Positions 37,801 to 47,532 of a DNA stretch of 64,000 nt are shown one piece after another. Origin of the DNA: Sulfurimonas sp. Its GTDB lineage: Bacteria > Campylobacterota > Campylobacteria > Campylobacterales > Sulfurimonadaceae. Positions within the stretch are counted from its first letter, which is position 1. Each line of letters opens with the position of its first letter. The stretch spans positions 1 to 64,000 of the forward strand of contig JALUXP010000023.1 in assembly GCA_027013295.1 (NCBI GenBank), written 5' to 3'. The position numbers were made by a program, and so were the translations under genes. The notes below the pieces were generated by a model. That model worked only from the letters and a program-made list of their open reading frames with translations. It ran no database searches and was not told the origin of the DNA.

Positions 37801-38511
37801 TTGTGTTCACTACTTTTTAAGACAACTTCAGAGTATGAAAAAAATCTTCAAACACTCCTCACTCTCATCAAACAAACTCCTGACAAATCTGTTATAGTAG
37901 CTTCAGAAGTTTGTTTGACGGGCTATGCTTATGATGACTTTGAAGCTATGGTAGCCTTTAGTACCTATGCAACACAGGAGATACAAAAAATCTCTCAAGA
38001 TAAAATCATCATCCTTACTATGCTAGAGAGAAAAGGGGAAGGTGTGTTTAACTTTGCCAAGGTTTTTCACAAGGGTAAAGTAGTATATAACCAAGCTAAG
38101 GCAAAACTCTTTAAGTTTGGTGATGAACACAAGTATATGAAAGCTGGAGATGATAACGGGATAAATATTATTGAAGTCGCTGGTATAAAGATAGGCATCT
38201 TGATATGTTTTGAGCTTCGTTTTAAAGAGCTTTGGCAAAAACTAGAAGGTGCAGATATCATTGCAGTACCAGCTTGGTGGGGGAAACTAAGAGAAGAGAA
38301 CTTTACAACACTCACGCAAGCACTCGCTGTTATGAACCAATGTTATCTTGTAGTTAGTGATGCTCAAAACGAAGAATGTACAGCACAAAGTGGTATCATC
38401 ACTCCTTTTGGCATCACTCATAGAAACGGGAATAAGCCTTGCTTAGAAGTACCATACGATACAAAAGAGATAAAAAAGATGAGAAAATATATGGCAGTTG
38501 GGATACAATAG
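37801..38511 (+). CDS. Carbon-nitrogen hydrolase (nitrilase superfamily)
   Basis: The 236-residue protein has the Glu-Lys-Cys catalytic triad of the nitrilase superfamily: Glu in ASEVCLTGYAYDDFE, Lys in NQAKAKLF and Cys in IGILICFELRF. It would hydrolyse an amide or carbamoyl substrate. The substrate is not evident, and an omega-amidase or N-carbamoyl hydrolase is possible. No ATG fits the N-terminus. The TTG at 37801 (MCSLLFKTT) matches the expected family start, with a weak GTGGA site upstream. The stop overlaps the start region of pcm. Confidence 0.82.
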   Translation: MCSLLFKTTSEYEKNLQTLLTLIKQTPDKSVIVASEVCLTGYAYDDFEAMVAFSTYATQEIQKISQDKIIILTMLERKGEGVFNFAKVFHKGKVVYNQAKAKLFKFGDEHKYMKAGDDNGINIIEVAGIKIGILICFELRFKELWQKLEGADIIAVPAWWGKLREENFTTLTQALAVMNQCYLVVSDAQNEECTAQSGIITPFGITHRNGNKPCLEVPYDTKEIKKMRKYMAVGIQ

Positions 38512-39151
38512 CTTGGATAAAATAACAGCAATCAAAGCAAAAAAGTTAGCAGAGCAGTGTCATAAGGTTTTTCCACTCAGCAAAGCTGTACAAGATGCCA
38601 TAGCTAACACTAACAGAGAGATGTTTGTACCAAATGGTTTTAAACATAATGCTTATAAGCTAGATGCTCTGCCTTTGGGTTCTGCACAGTATATCAGTTC
38701 ACCACTAACAGTCGCGAAGATGAGTGAGTACCTCAAACCAGATGGAGCAGATAGAGTTTTAGAGGTAGGATGTGGGAGTGGTTACCAAGCTGCTGTGTTA
38801 TCGCATCTTTTTCGTGGAGTCTTTTCCATAGAGAGGATAGAGAGTCTTATCCTCGAAGCTAAAAAACGCTTTCGTGCTTTAAATATACACAATGTCCATA
38901 CAAGACTCGATGATGGACAAAATGGTTGGATTCAGTATGCATCTTACGATAGGATACTCTTCTCTGCAACCGCAAAAGAGATACCTGAAAAACTATTTGA
39001 ACAGCTAAGTGATGGAGGGATACTTGTAGCACCTCTTCAAGTTGGACAAAAACAAATCATCACCCGTTTTACCAAAAGAGGAAGTAGCTTTTACAAAGAA
39101 GAGTTAGAAGAGTGCTCTTTTGTACCCATCTTAGATGGTATTGAAAAATAA
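38498..39151 (+). CDS. pcm: Protein-L-isoaspartate O-methyltransferase
   Basis: Pcm methylates isoaspartyl residues in damaged proteins. The 217-residue protein has PLGSAQYISSPLTVAKM, motif I VLEVGCGSGYQAAVL, and a SATAKEIPEKL segment followed by GGILVAPL. These fit the family closely. Start codon choice is uncertain: TTG at 38498 (overlapping the previous stop) or TTG at 38513. A large palindromic repeat begins exactly at its stop codon. Confidence 0.93.
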   Translation: MGYNSLDKITAIKAKKLAEQCHKVFPLSKAVQDAIANTNREMFVPNGFKHNAYKLDALPLGSAQYISSPLTVAKMSEYLKPDGADRVLEVGCGSGYQAAVLSHLFRGVFSIERIESLILEAKKRFRALNIHNVHTRLDDGQNGWIQYASYDRILFSATAKEIPEKLFEQLSDGGILVAPLQVGQKQIITRFTKRGSSFYKEELEECSFVPILDGIEK

Positions 39152-39414
39152 TACCAATCCCAGCTAAAAGGATGAATGTAAAACAGATATATTGTACTGG
39201 AGTACAAGGCGAAAGTTCGCAGGAGCTACTAGTAGCTTCAAGAATTTTCAACGAAGTAATCTAGTGCAATATATCTGCCCTTCGGGTAAAAGATAAGTCA
39301 TCATCTGACTGCGTTAGAGGATCTTGAAGCTACTAGTAGCTCCTTCAATCCTCTGCCTTGCAGCTAATAACTTATCTTTTATTTTACATTCATCCTTTTA
39401 GCTGGGATTGGTAT
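39151..39414. repeat. Nested-palindrome MITE-like repeat element (264 bp)
   Basis: The element has perfect 33-bp terminal inverted repeats (39151-39183 and 39382-39414). Inside are two hairpins: arms 39184-39194 with 39267-39277 (11 bp), and arms 39287-39298 with 39370-39381 (12 bp). The loops of the two carry a 23-bp inverted pair (39221-39243 and 39322-39344), each holding the palindrome GCTACTAGTAGC. There is no open reading frame. It lies between pcm and thyX and starts at the pcm stop codon. This looks like a miniature inverted-repeat element or a large structured RNA. A diverged partial copy seems to lie at about 109-165. Confidence 0.8.
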
Positions 39415-39470
39415 AACAATCCCTTTAAGAAAAATAGGGTAAAATGATATAAACAAACTTAGGGTAAAGT

Positions 39471-40298
39471 ATGGAAAATATGTATGGAATTGAGTATAGC
39501 AGACCAAAAGTTGTCTTAGTTCAAGATACTGGGATTGGGGTGGCAGAGTCAGCAGCAAGGACATGTTACGATAGTTTTTCCGCTAGTGAAAACGAGGCTA
39601 TCAGGTCTATAGAAACTGAGTTACCCACTGCTGAGATATGTGATGAGATGAACAATATAGAAGAGTCTTCTCTTTTAGATGATCTTGCTTGGACATACTT
39701 CCACCACTCCATTTTAGAACATGCAAACCTCTCCTACCTCATCCGTGGGACATCAAGAGGTGTCCTCCAAGAACATGCTCGCCATCGCATTCAAGCCATC
39801 AGTGTAAGAAGTACACGATATACCATGAGTTCAGTCATCAATGCTTATGTTGCTGCCATGGGAGATAAAGAGTTCTTTATCCAAAGAGTGCTTGAGTTTG
39901 ATATGTTTGTTACAACCAATGAGGCATACAACCGTATAGAGATAGGCTCTATGTTTGATAAGTTGGCATATCAAGAGCAGATGCAAGATGACTTCTACTC
40001 TATAGCAGTTGCAAAAAGTTCACTGCCGTTGTTGCAGGAGTATAGCTCTGATGCACAAGCTCTTTTTGATGCACTTCAAAAAGGAAAGAAAAAAAGAAAT
40101 GTTGGGGATGCATTTAAGCACATCATTGGTGATAATGTCAAAGTCGATATGGTAGTAACCTTTAATCTTAGAAGTTTGAAAAACTATTTTACCCTTCGAG
40201 ATAGTGGTGCAGCCTATTTTCAGATACGCTGGTTGGCGGAGGAGATGAAGCGTGTCACTCCGAAAAAATATCTTGATCTGATCATCAAGCAAAAGTAG
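39471..40298 (+). CDS. thyX: Flavin-dependent thymidylate synthase
   Basis: ThyX makes dTMP from dUMP with FADH2. The 275-residue protein has the signature ARHRIQAISVRSTRY (RHRxxS-type motif), an HHSILEHANLSYLIRG segment and the C-terminal RSLKNYFTLRDSGAAYFQIRWLAEEM. ThyX is the usual thymidylate synthase in epsilonproteobacteria. It follows the nested-palindrome repeat and precedes a lipoprotein gene by 8 bp. Confidence 0.96.
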   Translation: MENMYGIEYSRPKVVLVQDTGIGVAESAARTCYDSFSASENEAIRSIETELPTAEICDEMNNIEESSLLDDLAWTYFHHSILEHANLSYLIRGTSRGVLQEHARHRIQAISVRSTRYTMSSVINAYVAAMGDKEFFIQRVLEFDMFVTTNEAYNRIEIGSMFDKLAYQEQMQDDFYSIAVAKSSLPLLQEYSSDAQALFDALQKGKKKRNVGDAFKHIIGDNVKVDMVVTFNLRSLKNYFTLRDSGAAYFQIRWLAEEMKRVTPKKYLDLIIKQK

Positions 40299-40306
40299 GT
40301 TTTGTT

Positions 40307-40540
40307 ATGAAAAAACCAATATTATATATCACTTTAAGTTTGATTGCGGTTCTATTTACAGCTTGTACTAATTTTACTTTAAATACTGCGATGTGTGAAC
40401 AAATTGCATTGGATCCTCTTGCAACAATGCCAGAAGAGTGTAGAATTTACAATGAAGATGAAGCACAAAAGTCATTTGACAATACTCAAAACAAAAATAT
40501 GGAGTCCAATGAGAGCATCGAATTTCATAACGAGAATTAG
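40307..40540 (+). CDS. Small lipoprotein
   Basis: The 77-residue protein has a lipoprotein signal peptide with lipobox LFTAC (Cys about residue 20) and a short mature part with two more cysteines (AMCEQ, EECRIYN) and an acidic, asparagine-rich tail. The stop codon is followed directly by the ATG of the diguanylate cyclase gene, so the two are translationally coupled. It may serve as an outer-membrane or periplasmic partner, but the function is unknown. Confidence 0.75.
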   Translation: MKKPILYITLSLIAVLFTACTNFTLNTAMCEQIALDPLATMPEECRIYNEDEAQKSFDNTQNKNMESNESIEFHNEN

Positions 40541-41704
40541 ATGAACTCTTTAAAGCTTATAGCCTTAAATTTTACTATCCCTATTGTGGTAGGTGTATTT
40601 TTTTTCCTTTTAAATATCTATCAAACATATTTATCGGATTATATTCTTTCTATTGTACCTTTTTTATTTTACCTTTTGGCGACTATTGTTTTAGTGGTCT
40701 CTTGGCACTTCAATCGAACAAAATTTATTTTTGCAATTTTGCCACTCATCCTTTTTTATGCAAGTTTTTCTTTTTTACCGCAAGACAAAAGTAGAGTTGT
40801 TTTTGAGTTGTTTAGTTTTATTTATCCAGTGCATCTTCTCATTTTTTTACTTTTTAAAGAGCGAGGACTTTTCACTCTTTGGGGTTATTTGAAGATTTTA
40901 TTGTTTTTAACGGAAGTGGGTATAGTGGCTTGGTTTGTAGAGTTTCCAAATCAACTCCTTGCAGAGATATTGGGTGCAAAGATTTTTGCTTTTAACCTTG
41001 TCCCACTTTCAGACATCTCTTTCGTGACTGGGGTTGTGGTACTCCTTGTGATGCTCTTGTTAGTTTTATTTGGGCATCTGCTTATCTATTATGCATCTTA
41101 TGTGGTGATACTCATCTCCTTTTACCTTGGTTTTTACTTCGTGAAGTATCCTCATGCCCTAGAGCATAGTTTCATAGCCATAGAGCTTATTGTCCTTATC
41201 CTCTTAGTGAGGGAGGCATATAGACTTGCATACTTTGATGAGTTAACCTCTCTACCAGGGAGACGCGCCCTCATAGAAGATATGGCAAAACTAGGTCGTA
41301 AATACTCCCTTGCAATGGTTGACATAGACTTTTTCAAAAAGTTTAACGATACCTATGGACACGATACAGGTGATGAGGTTTTAAAAATGGTAGCTACAAA
41401 GTTAGCCGAAGTGGGTGGTGGAAAAGCTTATAGATATGGGGGAGAAGAGTTTACCATTTTGTTCCCCTCTCGAGAGCTTGATGAATCTTATATATTTGCA
41501 GATATTCTGCGAGAAAATATTGCAACTTCACCTTTCATAGTGCGAGGTAAAAAGGCAAACAAAAAGATTTTCATCAATATATCTGTGGGAATTGTACAAA
41601 GTAGTTCTAAAGATAATGACCCTTTTGATGCAATGAAGAGAGCCGATAAAGCTCTCTACAAAGCAAAAGAATCAGGACGAAATAAGGTAGTCAAAGCGAA
41701 ATAG
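40541..41704 (+). CDS. Membrane diguanylate cyclase (GGDEF)
   Basis: The 387-residue protein has seven or so N-terminal membrane helices (residues 1-225) and a C-terminal GGDEF domain with YRYGGEEF at about residue 298. It therefore has the catalytic GGEEF signature and can make c-di-GMP. DELTSLPGRRALIED marks the domain start. No RxxD inhibitory site is evident just before the signature. It directly follows the lipoprotein gene. Confidence 0.9.
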   Translation: MNSLKLIALNFTIPIVVGVFFFLLNIYQTYLSDYILSIVPFLFYLLATIVLVVSWHFNRTKFIFAILPLILFYASFSFLPQDKSRVVFELFSFIYPVHLLIFLLFKERGLFTLWGYLKILLFLTEVGIVAWFVEFPNQLLAEILGAKIFAFNLVPLSDISFVTGVVVLLVMLLLVLFGHLLIYYASYVVILISFYLGFYFVKYPHALEHSFIAIELIVLILLVREAYRLAYFDELTSLPGRRALIEDMAKLGRKYSLAMVDIDFFKKFNDTYGHDTGDEVLKMVATKLAEVGGGKAYRYGGEEFTILFPSRELDESYIFADILRENIATSPFIVRGKKANKKIFINISVGIVQSSSKDNDPFDAMKRADKALYKAKESGRNKVVKAK

Positions 41705-41735
41705 GTTATAATTTCAAAAAATAAAGGAATATTAA

Positions 41736-42245
41736 ATGTGTGAATTATGTTCAAGCGATGAAGAATTAAGTAGTTTTGTAGTGAGTGGCAGGGATGATGC
41801 AGAGGTAACTTTGTGTGTAACTTGTAAAACACAGATAGAGAGTGGGGAGTTAGATGAGACACATTTTAACTGTTTAAATGATGCTATGTGGAGTGAATCT
41901 CCAGCTGTAAAAGTGCTGACATTTAGACTACTCAATAAACTAGGTCGTCAAGACTTAGTCGATATGATCTATCTTGAAGAAGATGAAAGAGCATGGGCAG
42001 AATCAGGACTAGATGATGATGCAGAGGATGTTTTAGTCTATAAAGATGCAAATGGTGTAACTCTAAGTGTAGGAGATACAGTAGTTATCACAAAAGATTT
42101 AGATGTAAAAGGGACTACCTTTGTTGCAAAACGGGGAACTGCAGTTCGCAACATCGCTCTTGTTCACGGGAATGCAGACCTTATCGAAGGGCGTGTTAAC
42201 GGAGTTAAAATTCAGATTTTAACGAAGTTTTTGAAAAAGTCGTAA
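41736..42245 (+). CDS. PhnA/YjdM family protein
   Basis: The 169-residue protein has a zinc-ribbon-like N-terminus (CELC at residues 2-5 and CVTC near 29-32) and the C-terminal PhnA domain (VLVYKDANGVTLSVGDTVVITKDLDVKG). Despite the name, most PhnA/YjdM proteins are not phosphonoacetate hydrolases and their role is unknown. A central segment of about 60 residues between the ribbon and the PhnA domain is acidic. It precedes the restriction-modification gene by 14 bp. Confidence 0.85.
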   Translation: MCELCSSDEELSSFVVSGRDDAEVTLCVTCKTQIESGELDETHFNCLNDAMWSESPAVKVLTFRLLNKLGRQDLVDMIYLEEDERAWAESGLDDDAEDVLVYKDANGVTLSVGDTVVITKDLDVKGTTFVAKRGTAVRNIALVHGNADLIEGRVNGVKIQILTKFLKKS

Positions 42246-42259
42246 GGTCAATTATAATA

Positions 42260-45200
42260 ATGATTAATAAAGGAAATTTTAAGCAAGTATTATTGAAGTT
42301 GGGGTTTACACTTACAAATGATAGTTATACTAAAAAATTTTCTGAATTTAATACTGAGCTAAAAGTTGATTTTGAAAAACAAGAACTTATTTACCCTGAA
42401 AAAGATGGTTTCACAGTCAACGAAAGACAGACTTGTAACTTTAAACAGGCTGAAAATTTTGTAGTCTTTGAGTGTGTAGATAGGCTCCTCTCCCAAAAAT
42501 ACAATCCAAAACACATAGAATTAGAACCAAAGTGGCAAGTAGGACATGGGGCAAGTGGTGGCCGTGCAGATATTCTCATAAAAGACAATGATGAAAATGC
42601 ACTTCTCATTATAGAGTGTAAAACAGCAGGTGCAGAGTTTACAAAAGCATGGAACACTACACAGGTAAAACCTACACAACTCTTCTCTTATGTCCAACAA
42701 ACACGAAGCACGAAGTTTATAGCACTTTATGCAAGTGACTTTGTAGATGAGAAAGTAAAAGCAGACTACTATCTTATCAATGTATCAGACAATAAAAAAC
42801 TCCTAGAGAGTGATAAAAGTCTCAAAAGCTATGCAGATGCAAATACAGTAGATGAGATTTATGCTGTTTGGGTAGATACCTATAAAAAAGATTATGCGAC
42901 TATAGGGCTTTTTGAAGATACACGAGCTTATGAGATAGGAAAAGAGAAGTACTCAGTTGATGATTTAAAACAAGTAAGTTCAAGAGATATTCAAGGGAAG
43001 TATCATGAGTTTGCAACGATTATGCGTCAGCATAATGTCAGTGGTCGTGAAAATGCTTTTGATAAACTTGTCAATCTTTTTCTCTGCAAGGTTGTAGATG
43101 AAGCAAACAACCCTCAAGAGTTAAAGTTTTTTTGGAAGGGTGTCGCTTATGATGACCCTTTTTCTATGCAAGATAGACTCAACCACCTCTACAAAATAGG
43201 GATGAAAAAGTTTTTAGGTGAAGATATAACCTACATAGAGAACTCTCAGATAGACTCTGCCTTTAGTGTCTTTGCAGATAAGCCAAATATGACAAAAGAG
43301 ATCATAGAGGGCTTTTTTAAAGAGCTGAAGTTTTTCACTAACAATGACTTCTCTTTTATAGATGTTCACAACGAACCACTTTTTCATCAAAACTTTGAAG
43401 TACTTCTCAAAATACTCAAAATGCTTCAAGATATAAAACTCACAGGAGCAGATGAGGAGCATCAGTTCTTAGGTGATATGTTTGAGGGCTTTTTAGATAA
43501 TGGCATTAAACAGAGTGAGGGGCAGTTTTTTACTCCTATGCCGATAGTCAAGTTTATAGCAAACTCTCTTCCACTAGAGAGCATCCAAAAAAAGCAAGAT
43601 AATCCAAAAGCGATAGATTACGCTTGTGGTGCAGGGCATTTTTTAAATGAAGTAGCAAACCATTTTCCTAAAGAGTACCATAAAAATATCTATGGAATAG
43701 AGAAAGAGTATAGACTCTCTAAAGTAGCAAAAGTGAGCTCTTTTATGTATGGGCAAGATGATATTAACATCATCTATGCTGATGCACTCTCCTCTCAAAG
43801 CAAAGTGCAAAACGATAGCTTTTCAGTTTTGGTCGCAAACCCACCCTACAGTGTCAAAGGTTTTTTAGAGACACTTGATGAGGGAGATAGAGATGCGTTT
43901 GAGTTGCTCAAGAGCATAGAAGCCAAAAGCTACACAGCAAACAACTCCATAGAGTGCTTTTTCATAGAGCGTGCAAAGCAGTTACTCCAAAAAGATGGAG
44001 TAGCAGGCATCATCCTCCCAAGTTCCATACTCTCAAAGGGAACACAAAACATAGCAACAAACAAGAGCAATATCTATGTAAAAACAAGAGAGATACTTTT
44101 TAAGTATTTTGACATCATAGCCATAGCTGAGTTTGGCAGTGGGACATTTGGAAAAACAGGGACAAATACAGTCACACTCTTTTTACAACGCCGCCCAAAT
44201 AACCCAGATATGCAAAAGCATCTTGAGTATATGCTAAAGAGTTGGTTTAGTGGGGACTTCACAACCAATGAGATGTTTAAAGATAAAGATCTACTTCAAG
44301 AGTATGTAAAACACATAGAGGTAGATTTAGCAGATTATAAGTCACTTTTAGAGGGGAAGCCAAACGAAAATCTTCTTAAAAACGAGATGTTTGTAGAGTA
44401 CGCTGAAGAGTTCTTAAAACTCACAGAGACAAAAAATCGTAAAAAACAAAAAACTTATAAAGCCCTAAGTGCAGACAAACGCCAAGAGATAGAGCATAAT
44501 GAGCTAGTCAAATATATGCAACTTATAGAAGAAGATAAATTCTACTACTTCTCTTTAGCATTTCTCAACAAAAAAGAGGTACTCATAGTGAAAGCACCCT
44601 CTGATGGTGCAAAAAACAAGAAGTTTTTAGGCTATGAGTGGAGTGGTAGAAAGGGTGATGAGGGTATAAAGTACATCACAAGCAGTGCTACAAAAGCAGA
44701 AAAGCAAGAGGACAGCGAGAGTGAGACACTAGAAAACATCTTAAACCTCAGTAGTATCCAAACACCACTCTATAATCCAAATGATAGAGAGGATGAGAGT
44801 AAGATAAACTCACTCATATCTAAAAATTTCTCTGATGAGGTTGTAGAAATACCAGAGCATTTAAGTGAGTTTGTGAATAAGGCTCGGCTTGTGGATATGC
44901 TAGACTTCTCTAGGGGTGAGTTTGGCAAATACATTAATACAAGTCCAAAAAGAAATATTACACTTAATAGTCGGTGGAAATTTGTAAAATTGATGAATGA
45001 ATGTGATGTTAGAGATGGTACACATGAGAGTCCAAAATTTTATGAGCAAGGCTATCCTTTAATCACATCAAAAAATCTAGTTGAAGGAAGAATTGATTTT
45101 AGTGATATAAAATATATTTCAAAAGAAGACTATCTATCATTTAATAAACGCTCAAAAGTTGAGGAAGGAGATGTCTTATTCGCAATGATTGGAACTGTTG

Positions 45201-46063
45201 GAAATCCAGTTATAGTAAAGACAGATGTAGAAATTGCAATTAAAAATGTTGCATTATTCAAAGAGATACAAGGGACAAAACTACTTAATAGTTATTTAAC
45301 ATTACTTTTAGATTATGAAATTGTCAAAGTACAATTAGAATCTGAACAAAGAGGTTCAAATAGAAAATTTGTGTCACTAACAATTTTGCGTAACTTACAA
45401 ATCCCCCTCCCACCCCTAAACATCCAAGAAAAGATAGTAAAAGAGTGTGAAGTTGTAGATAGGGATGTGCAAAAAGCAGAGAGTGAGATAGAAAAATCAA
45501 AAGAGAGTATAGAAACACTCTTTAAAGAAACACTCTCTAAGGCAACACAGAGTTTTAAACTTAGTGATGCAAACAGTTTTAGTGTCTCTATAGGAAAACG
45601 CATACTCAAAAATGAGTTTACACAAAATGAAGATGATATACCTGTCTATAGTGCAAATGTCTTTGATCCATTTGGGACTATAAACAAAGATTTACTCAAA
45701 GACTTTAGTATTCCATCAGTTTTATGGGGCATAGATGGGGATTGGATGGTAAACTACTTAGAAAAAGAGCAACCATTCTATCCAACTGACCATTGTGGTG
45801 TTTTGAGAGTAAAAACTGATGAAGTACATCCTAGATATTTAACATGGGTACTCAAACAAGAGGGCGAAAAAGTCCGTTTTTCAAGAACACATAGAGCCTC
45901 AATAGATAGAATAAAAGGCATAACAGTAAATGCTCCATCAAAGAAAGAGCAGGAAACTTTAGTAAAAGAAGTCCAAAAACTAGAAGAAAAGATAGCAACA
46001 GCTCAAAAAACACTAGAGAGTTCAAGTGAGAAAAAACAGGCTATTTTAAAGAAATATTTGTGA
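42260..46063 (+). CDS. Single-chain restriction-modification-specificity enzyme (type IIG-like)
   Basis: The 1267-residue protein joins three activities. The N-terminal HsdR_N-like nuclease domain has a PD-(D/E)xK site: Asp in GRADILI (about residue 100) and ECK in LLIIECKTAG (about 118). An HsdM-type N6-adenine methyltransferase follows, with motif I DYACGAGHF (about 450) and motif IV NPPY (about 525). Two HsdS-like target recognition domains (about 903-1045 and 1105-1250) are separated by a coiled coil. There is no helicase domain and no separate hsdR or hsdS gene. One protein would thus cut and methylate a bipartite site. The target sequence cannot be read by eye. Confidence 0.9.
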   Translation: MINKGNFKQVLLKLGFTLTNDSYTKKFSEFNTELKVDFEKQELIYPEKDGFTVNERQTCNFKQAENFVVFECVDRLLSQKYNPKHIELEPKWQVGHGASGGRADILIKDNDENALLIIECKTAGAEFTKAWNTTQVKPTQLFSYVQQTRSTKFIALYASDFVDEKVKADYYLINVSDNKKLLESDKSLKSYADANTVDEIYAVWVDTYKKDYATIGLFEDTRAYEIGKEKYSVDDLKQVSSRDIQGKYHEFATIMRQHNVSGRENAFDKLVNLFLCKVVDEANNPQELKFFWKGVAYDDPFSMQDRLNHLYKIGMKKFLGEDITYIENSQIDSAFSVFADKPNMTKEIIEGFFKELKFFTNNDFSFIDVHNEPLFHQNFEVLLKILKMLQDIKLTGADEEHQFLGDMFEGFLDNGIKQSEGQFFTPMPIVKFIANSLPLESIQKKQDNPKAIDYACGAGHFLNEVANHFPKEYHKNIYGIEKEYRLSKVAKVSSFMYGQDDINIIYADALSSQSKVQNDSFSVLVANPPYSVKGFLETLDEGDRDAFELLKSIEAKSYTANNSIECFFIERAKQLLQKDGVAGIILPSSILSKGTQNIATNKSNIYVKTREILFKYFDIIAIAEFGSGTFGKTGTNTVTLFLQRRPNNPDMQKHLEYMLKSWFSGDFTTNEMFKDKDLLQEYVKHIEVDLADYKSLLEGKPNENLLKNEMFVEYAEEFLKLTETKNRKKQKTYKALSADKRQEIEHNELVKYMQLIEEDKFYYFSLAFLNKKEVLIVKAPSDGAKNKKFLGYEWSGRKGDEGIKYITSSATKAEKQEDSESETLENILNLSSIQTPLYNPNDREDESKINSLISKNFSDEVVEIPEHLSEFVNKARLVDMLDFSRGEFGKYINTSPKRNITLNSRWKFVKLMNECDVRDGTHESPKFYEQGYPLITSKNLVEGRIDFSDIKYISKEDYLSFNKRSKVEEGDVLFAMIGTVGNPVIVKTDVEIAIKNVALFKEIQGTKLLNSYLTLLLDYEIVKVQLESEQRGSNRKFVSLTILRNLQIPLPPLNIQEKIVKECEVVDRDVQKAESEIEKSKESIETLFKETLSKATQSFKLSDANSFSVSIGKRILKNEFTQNEDDIPVYSANVFDPFGTINKDLLKDFSIPSVLWGIDGDWMVNYLEKEQPFYPTDHCGVLRVKTDEVHPRYLTWVLKQEGEKVRFSRTHRASIDRIKGITVNAPSKKEQETLVKEVQKLEEKIATAQKTLESSSEKKQAILKKYL

Positions 46064-46135
46064 AATATTGCAATATGACATATTTTGATACTCAAGTTTA
46101 TTTTTTCTGTATAATTGAGGAAAAAGGTTAATTTT

Positions 46136-46408
46136 ATGACTAAAAATGTACTTTTAAAAGCAAAGGATTTTGCAACGGAGATAACTATTCATAATGCAAG
46201 AGAAAATATGATGAGTACACAACATCAAATATCTCAAGAGCATATTACAAACAACAAGGCAGTAAGAAGTACACTTATATCTCGTGGAATTACACCAGAA
46301 AATCTTCCTCCTGAGGTTGATGTAAAAAAAGTTGAGAGAAAGATAAACTCCGATGAAAAGAAAGTATTGAAAAATATAAAAACTTTAAATAAAGATGATA
46401 ATAGATGA
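46136..46408 (+). CDS. DinD C-terminal-like small protein
   Basis: The 90-residue protein resembles the C-terminal third of DinD/BRO-type damage-inducible proteins: KAKDFATEIT, then HITNNKAVRSTLISRGITPENLPPE, then VKKVERK. The N-terminal BRO-like part of DinD (about 190 residues) is absent. The chosen ATG at 46136 has AAAAGG before it. It starts 73 bp after the restriction-modification gene and overlaps dgt by ATGA. It is either a decayed dinD, a stand-alone domain kept for a purpose, or a phage-derived piece. Confidence 0.65.
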   Translation: MTKNVLLKAKDFATEITIHNARENMMSTQHQISQEHITNNKAVRSTLISRGITPENLPPEVDVKKVERKINSDEKKVLKNIKTLNKDDNR

Positions 46409-47505
46409 AAGCAAATGATAGATTTCACGAGATAGATAAAGATTTTCGTAACCCCTATGCTCGTGATAGAGATAGGGTGATCCACTCTGGTAGTTTTAGA
46501 AAGTTAGAGTACAAAACTCAAGTTTTTTTAAATCATGAGGGGGATTTTTTTCGTACCCGTCTCACTCACTCTATTGAGGTCTCGCAGATTGCTCGTTCTA
46601 TCACTTCTCATTTTGGACTCAACGAGTCTTTAGCGGAAGCTATAGCTCTCTCTCATGACTTAGGACATACACCTTTTGGTCATGTGGGAGGCGATACCTT
46701 AGATACCTGTTTAAAAAAAGATGGGTTTAAAAATGGTTTTGAACACAACTTTCAGTCCTTCCGTGTAGTCTCTTCTTTAGAAAAACGCTATAATGGTTTT
46801 GATGGACTTAACCTTACTTTTGCAACCCTAGAGGGGATCTTAAAGCACTCATATCCTTACAAAAAAAGTTTTCTTCCCCCTAGCATCCATGAACAATTTA
46901 ATCTCGATACCCACCCCTCCATCGAGGCGATGATAGTAGATAGAGCCGACGAGATAGCCTATATGTCTCACGATATTGATGATGGGGTTAACTCTGGTTT
47001 TATCCGTTTTGAAGATCTCAAGAGTAGTGAATTAGCACGAGAAATCCTCCAAAAGGTAGAAGAAGAAGGGATTACTGAAGAAAATTCTGAGATGTTTCGC
47101 TATCGTTTTAGTTCCCACCTCATCAATCATCTTGTATATTCACTTTTAGAGTATTCACAAGGCAAGTTTGATGCAAAAGAGATATACTGTGCATCTATAG
47201 ATGCACAAGAAAATTTACCCATTGGTTTCGAGCCAAGTTTAGAAACGAAAATAAAAAAACTCAAAAAGTTATTGTTTGAAAAACTTTATCAACATAAAAA
47301 TATAACACGAAGAATGTATGCTGGAAAAAAGGCAGTAGAGGGCATCTACAAGGGCTTAATGGATGAGGATAAAATGCTTCCAAAATTTTACTACGAGCAG
47401 TTAAGTAAAAGAGCAAAACATAGGGTTGTAGCAGATTATATTGCTAGTATGAGCGATAGATATGCTCTGAGTTTTTACAATGAGATGTATGGAAAACTTA
47501 AATAG
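46405..47505 (+). CDS. dgt: dGTP triphosphohydrolase-like HD-domain protein
   Basis: The 366-residue protein has the HD motif set: THSIEVSQIARSI, ALSHDLGHTPFGHVGG (HD pair), ADEIAYMSHDIDDG. This is the dNTPase/Dgt family that cleaves dGTP to deoxyguanosine and triphosphate. Its ATG overlaps the DinD-like stop. In defence contexts such enzymes can deplete dNTPs during phage infection, but a housekeeping role is equally possible. It follows the restriction-modification gene on the same strand. Confidence 0.93.
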   Translation: MKANDRFHEIDKDFRNPYARDRDRVIHSGSFRKLEYKTQVFLNHEGDFFRTRLTHSIEVSQIARSITSHFGLNESLAEAIALSHDLGHTPFGHVGGDTLDTCLKKDGFKNGFEHNFQSFRVVSSLEKRYNGFDGLNLTFATLEGILKHSYPYKKSFLPPSIHEQFNLDTHPSIEAMIVDRADEIAYMSHDIDDGVNSGFIRFEDLKSSELAREILQKVEEEGITEENSEMFRYRFSSHLINHLVYSLLEYSQGKFDAKEIYCASIDAQENLPIGFEPSLETKIKKLKKLLFEKLYQHKNITRRMYAGKKAVEGIYKGLMDEDKMLPKFYYEQLSKRAKHRVVADYIASMSDRYALSFYNEMYGKLK

Positions 47506-47532
47506 ATAGAAGTTTGATTGGAGGAGGAAGAT

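Noticed and set aside
46405..47505. dgt as a dedicated anti-phage gene
   Set aside because: Dgt-like HD proteins are common housekeeping enzymes; only its neighbours hint at defence, so it is not called a defence gene.
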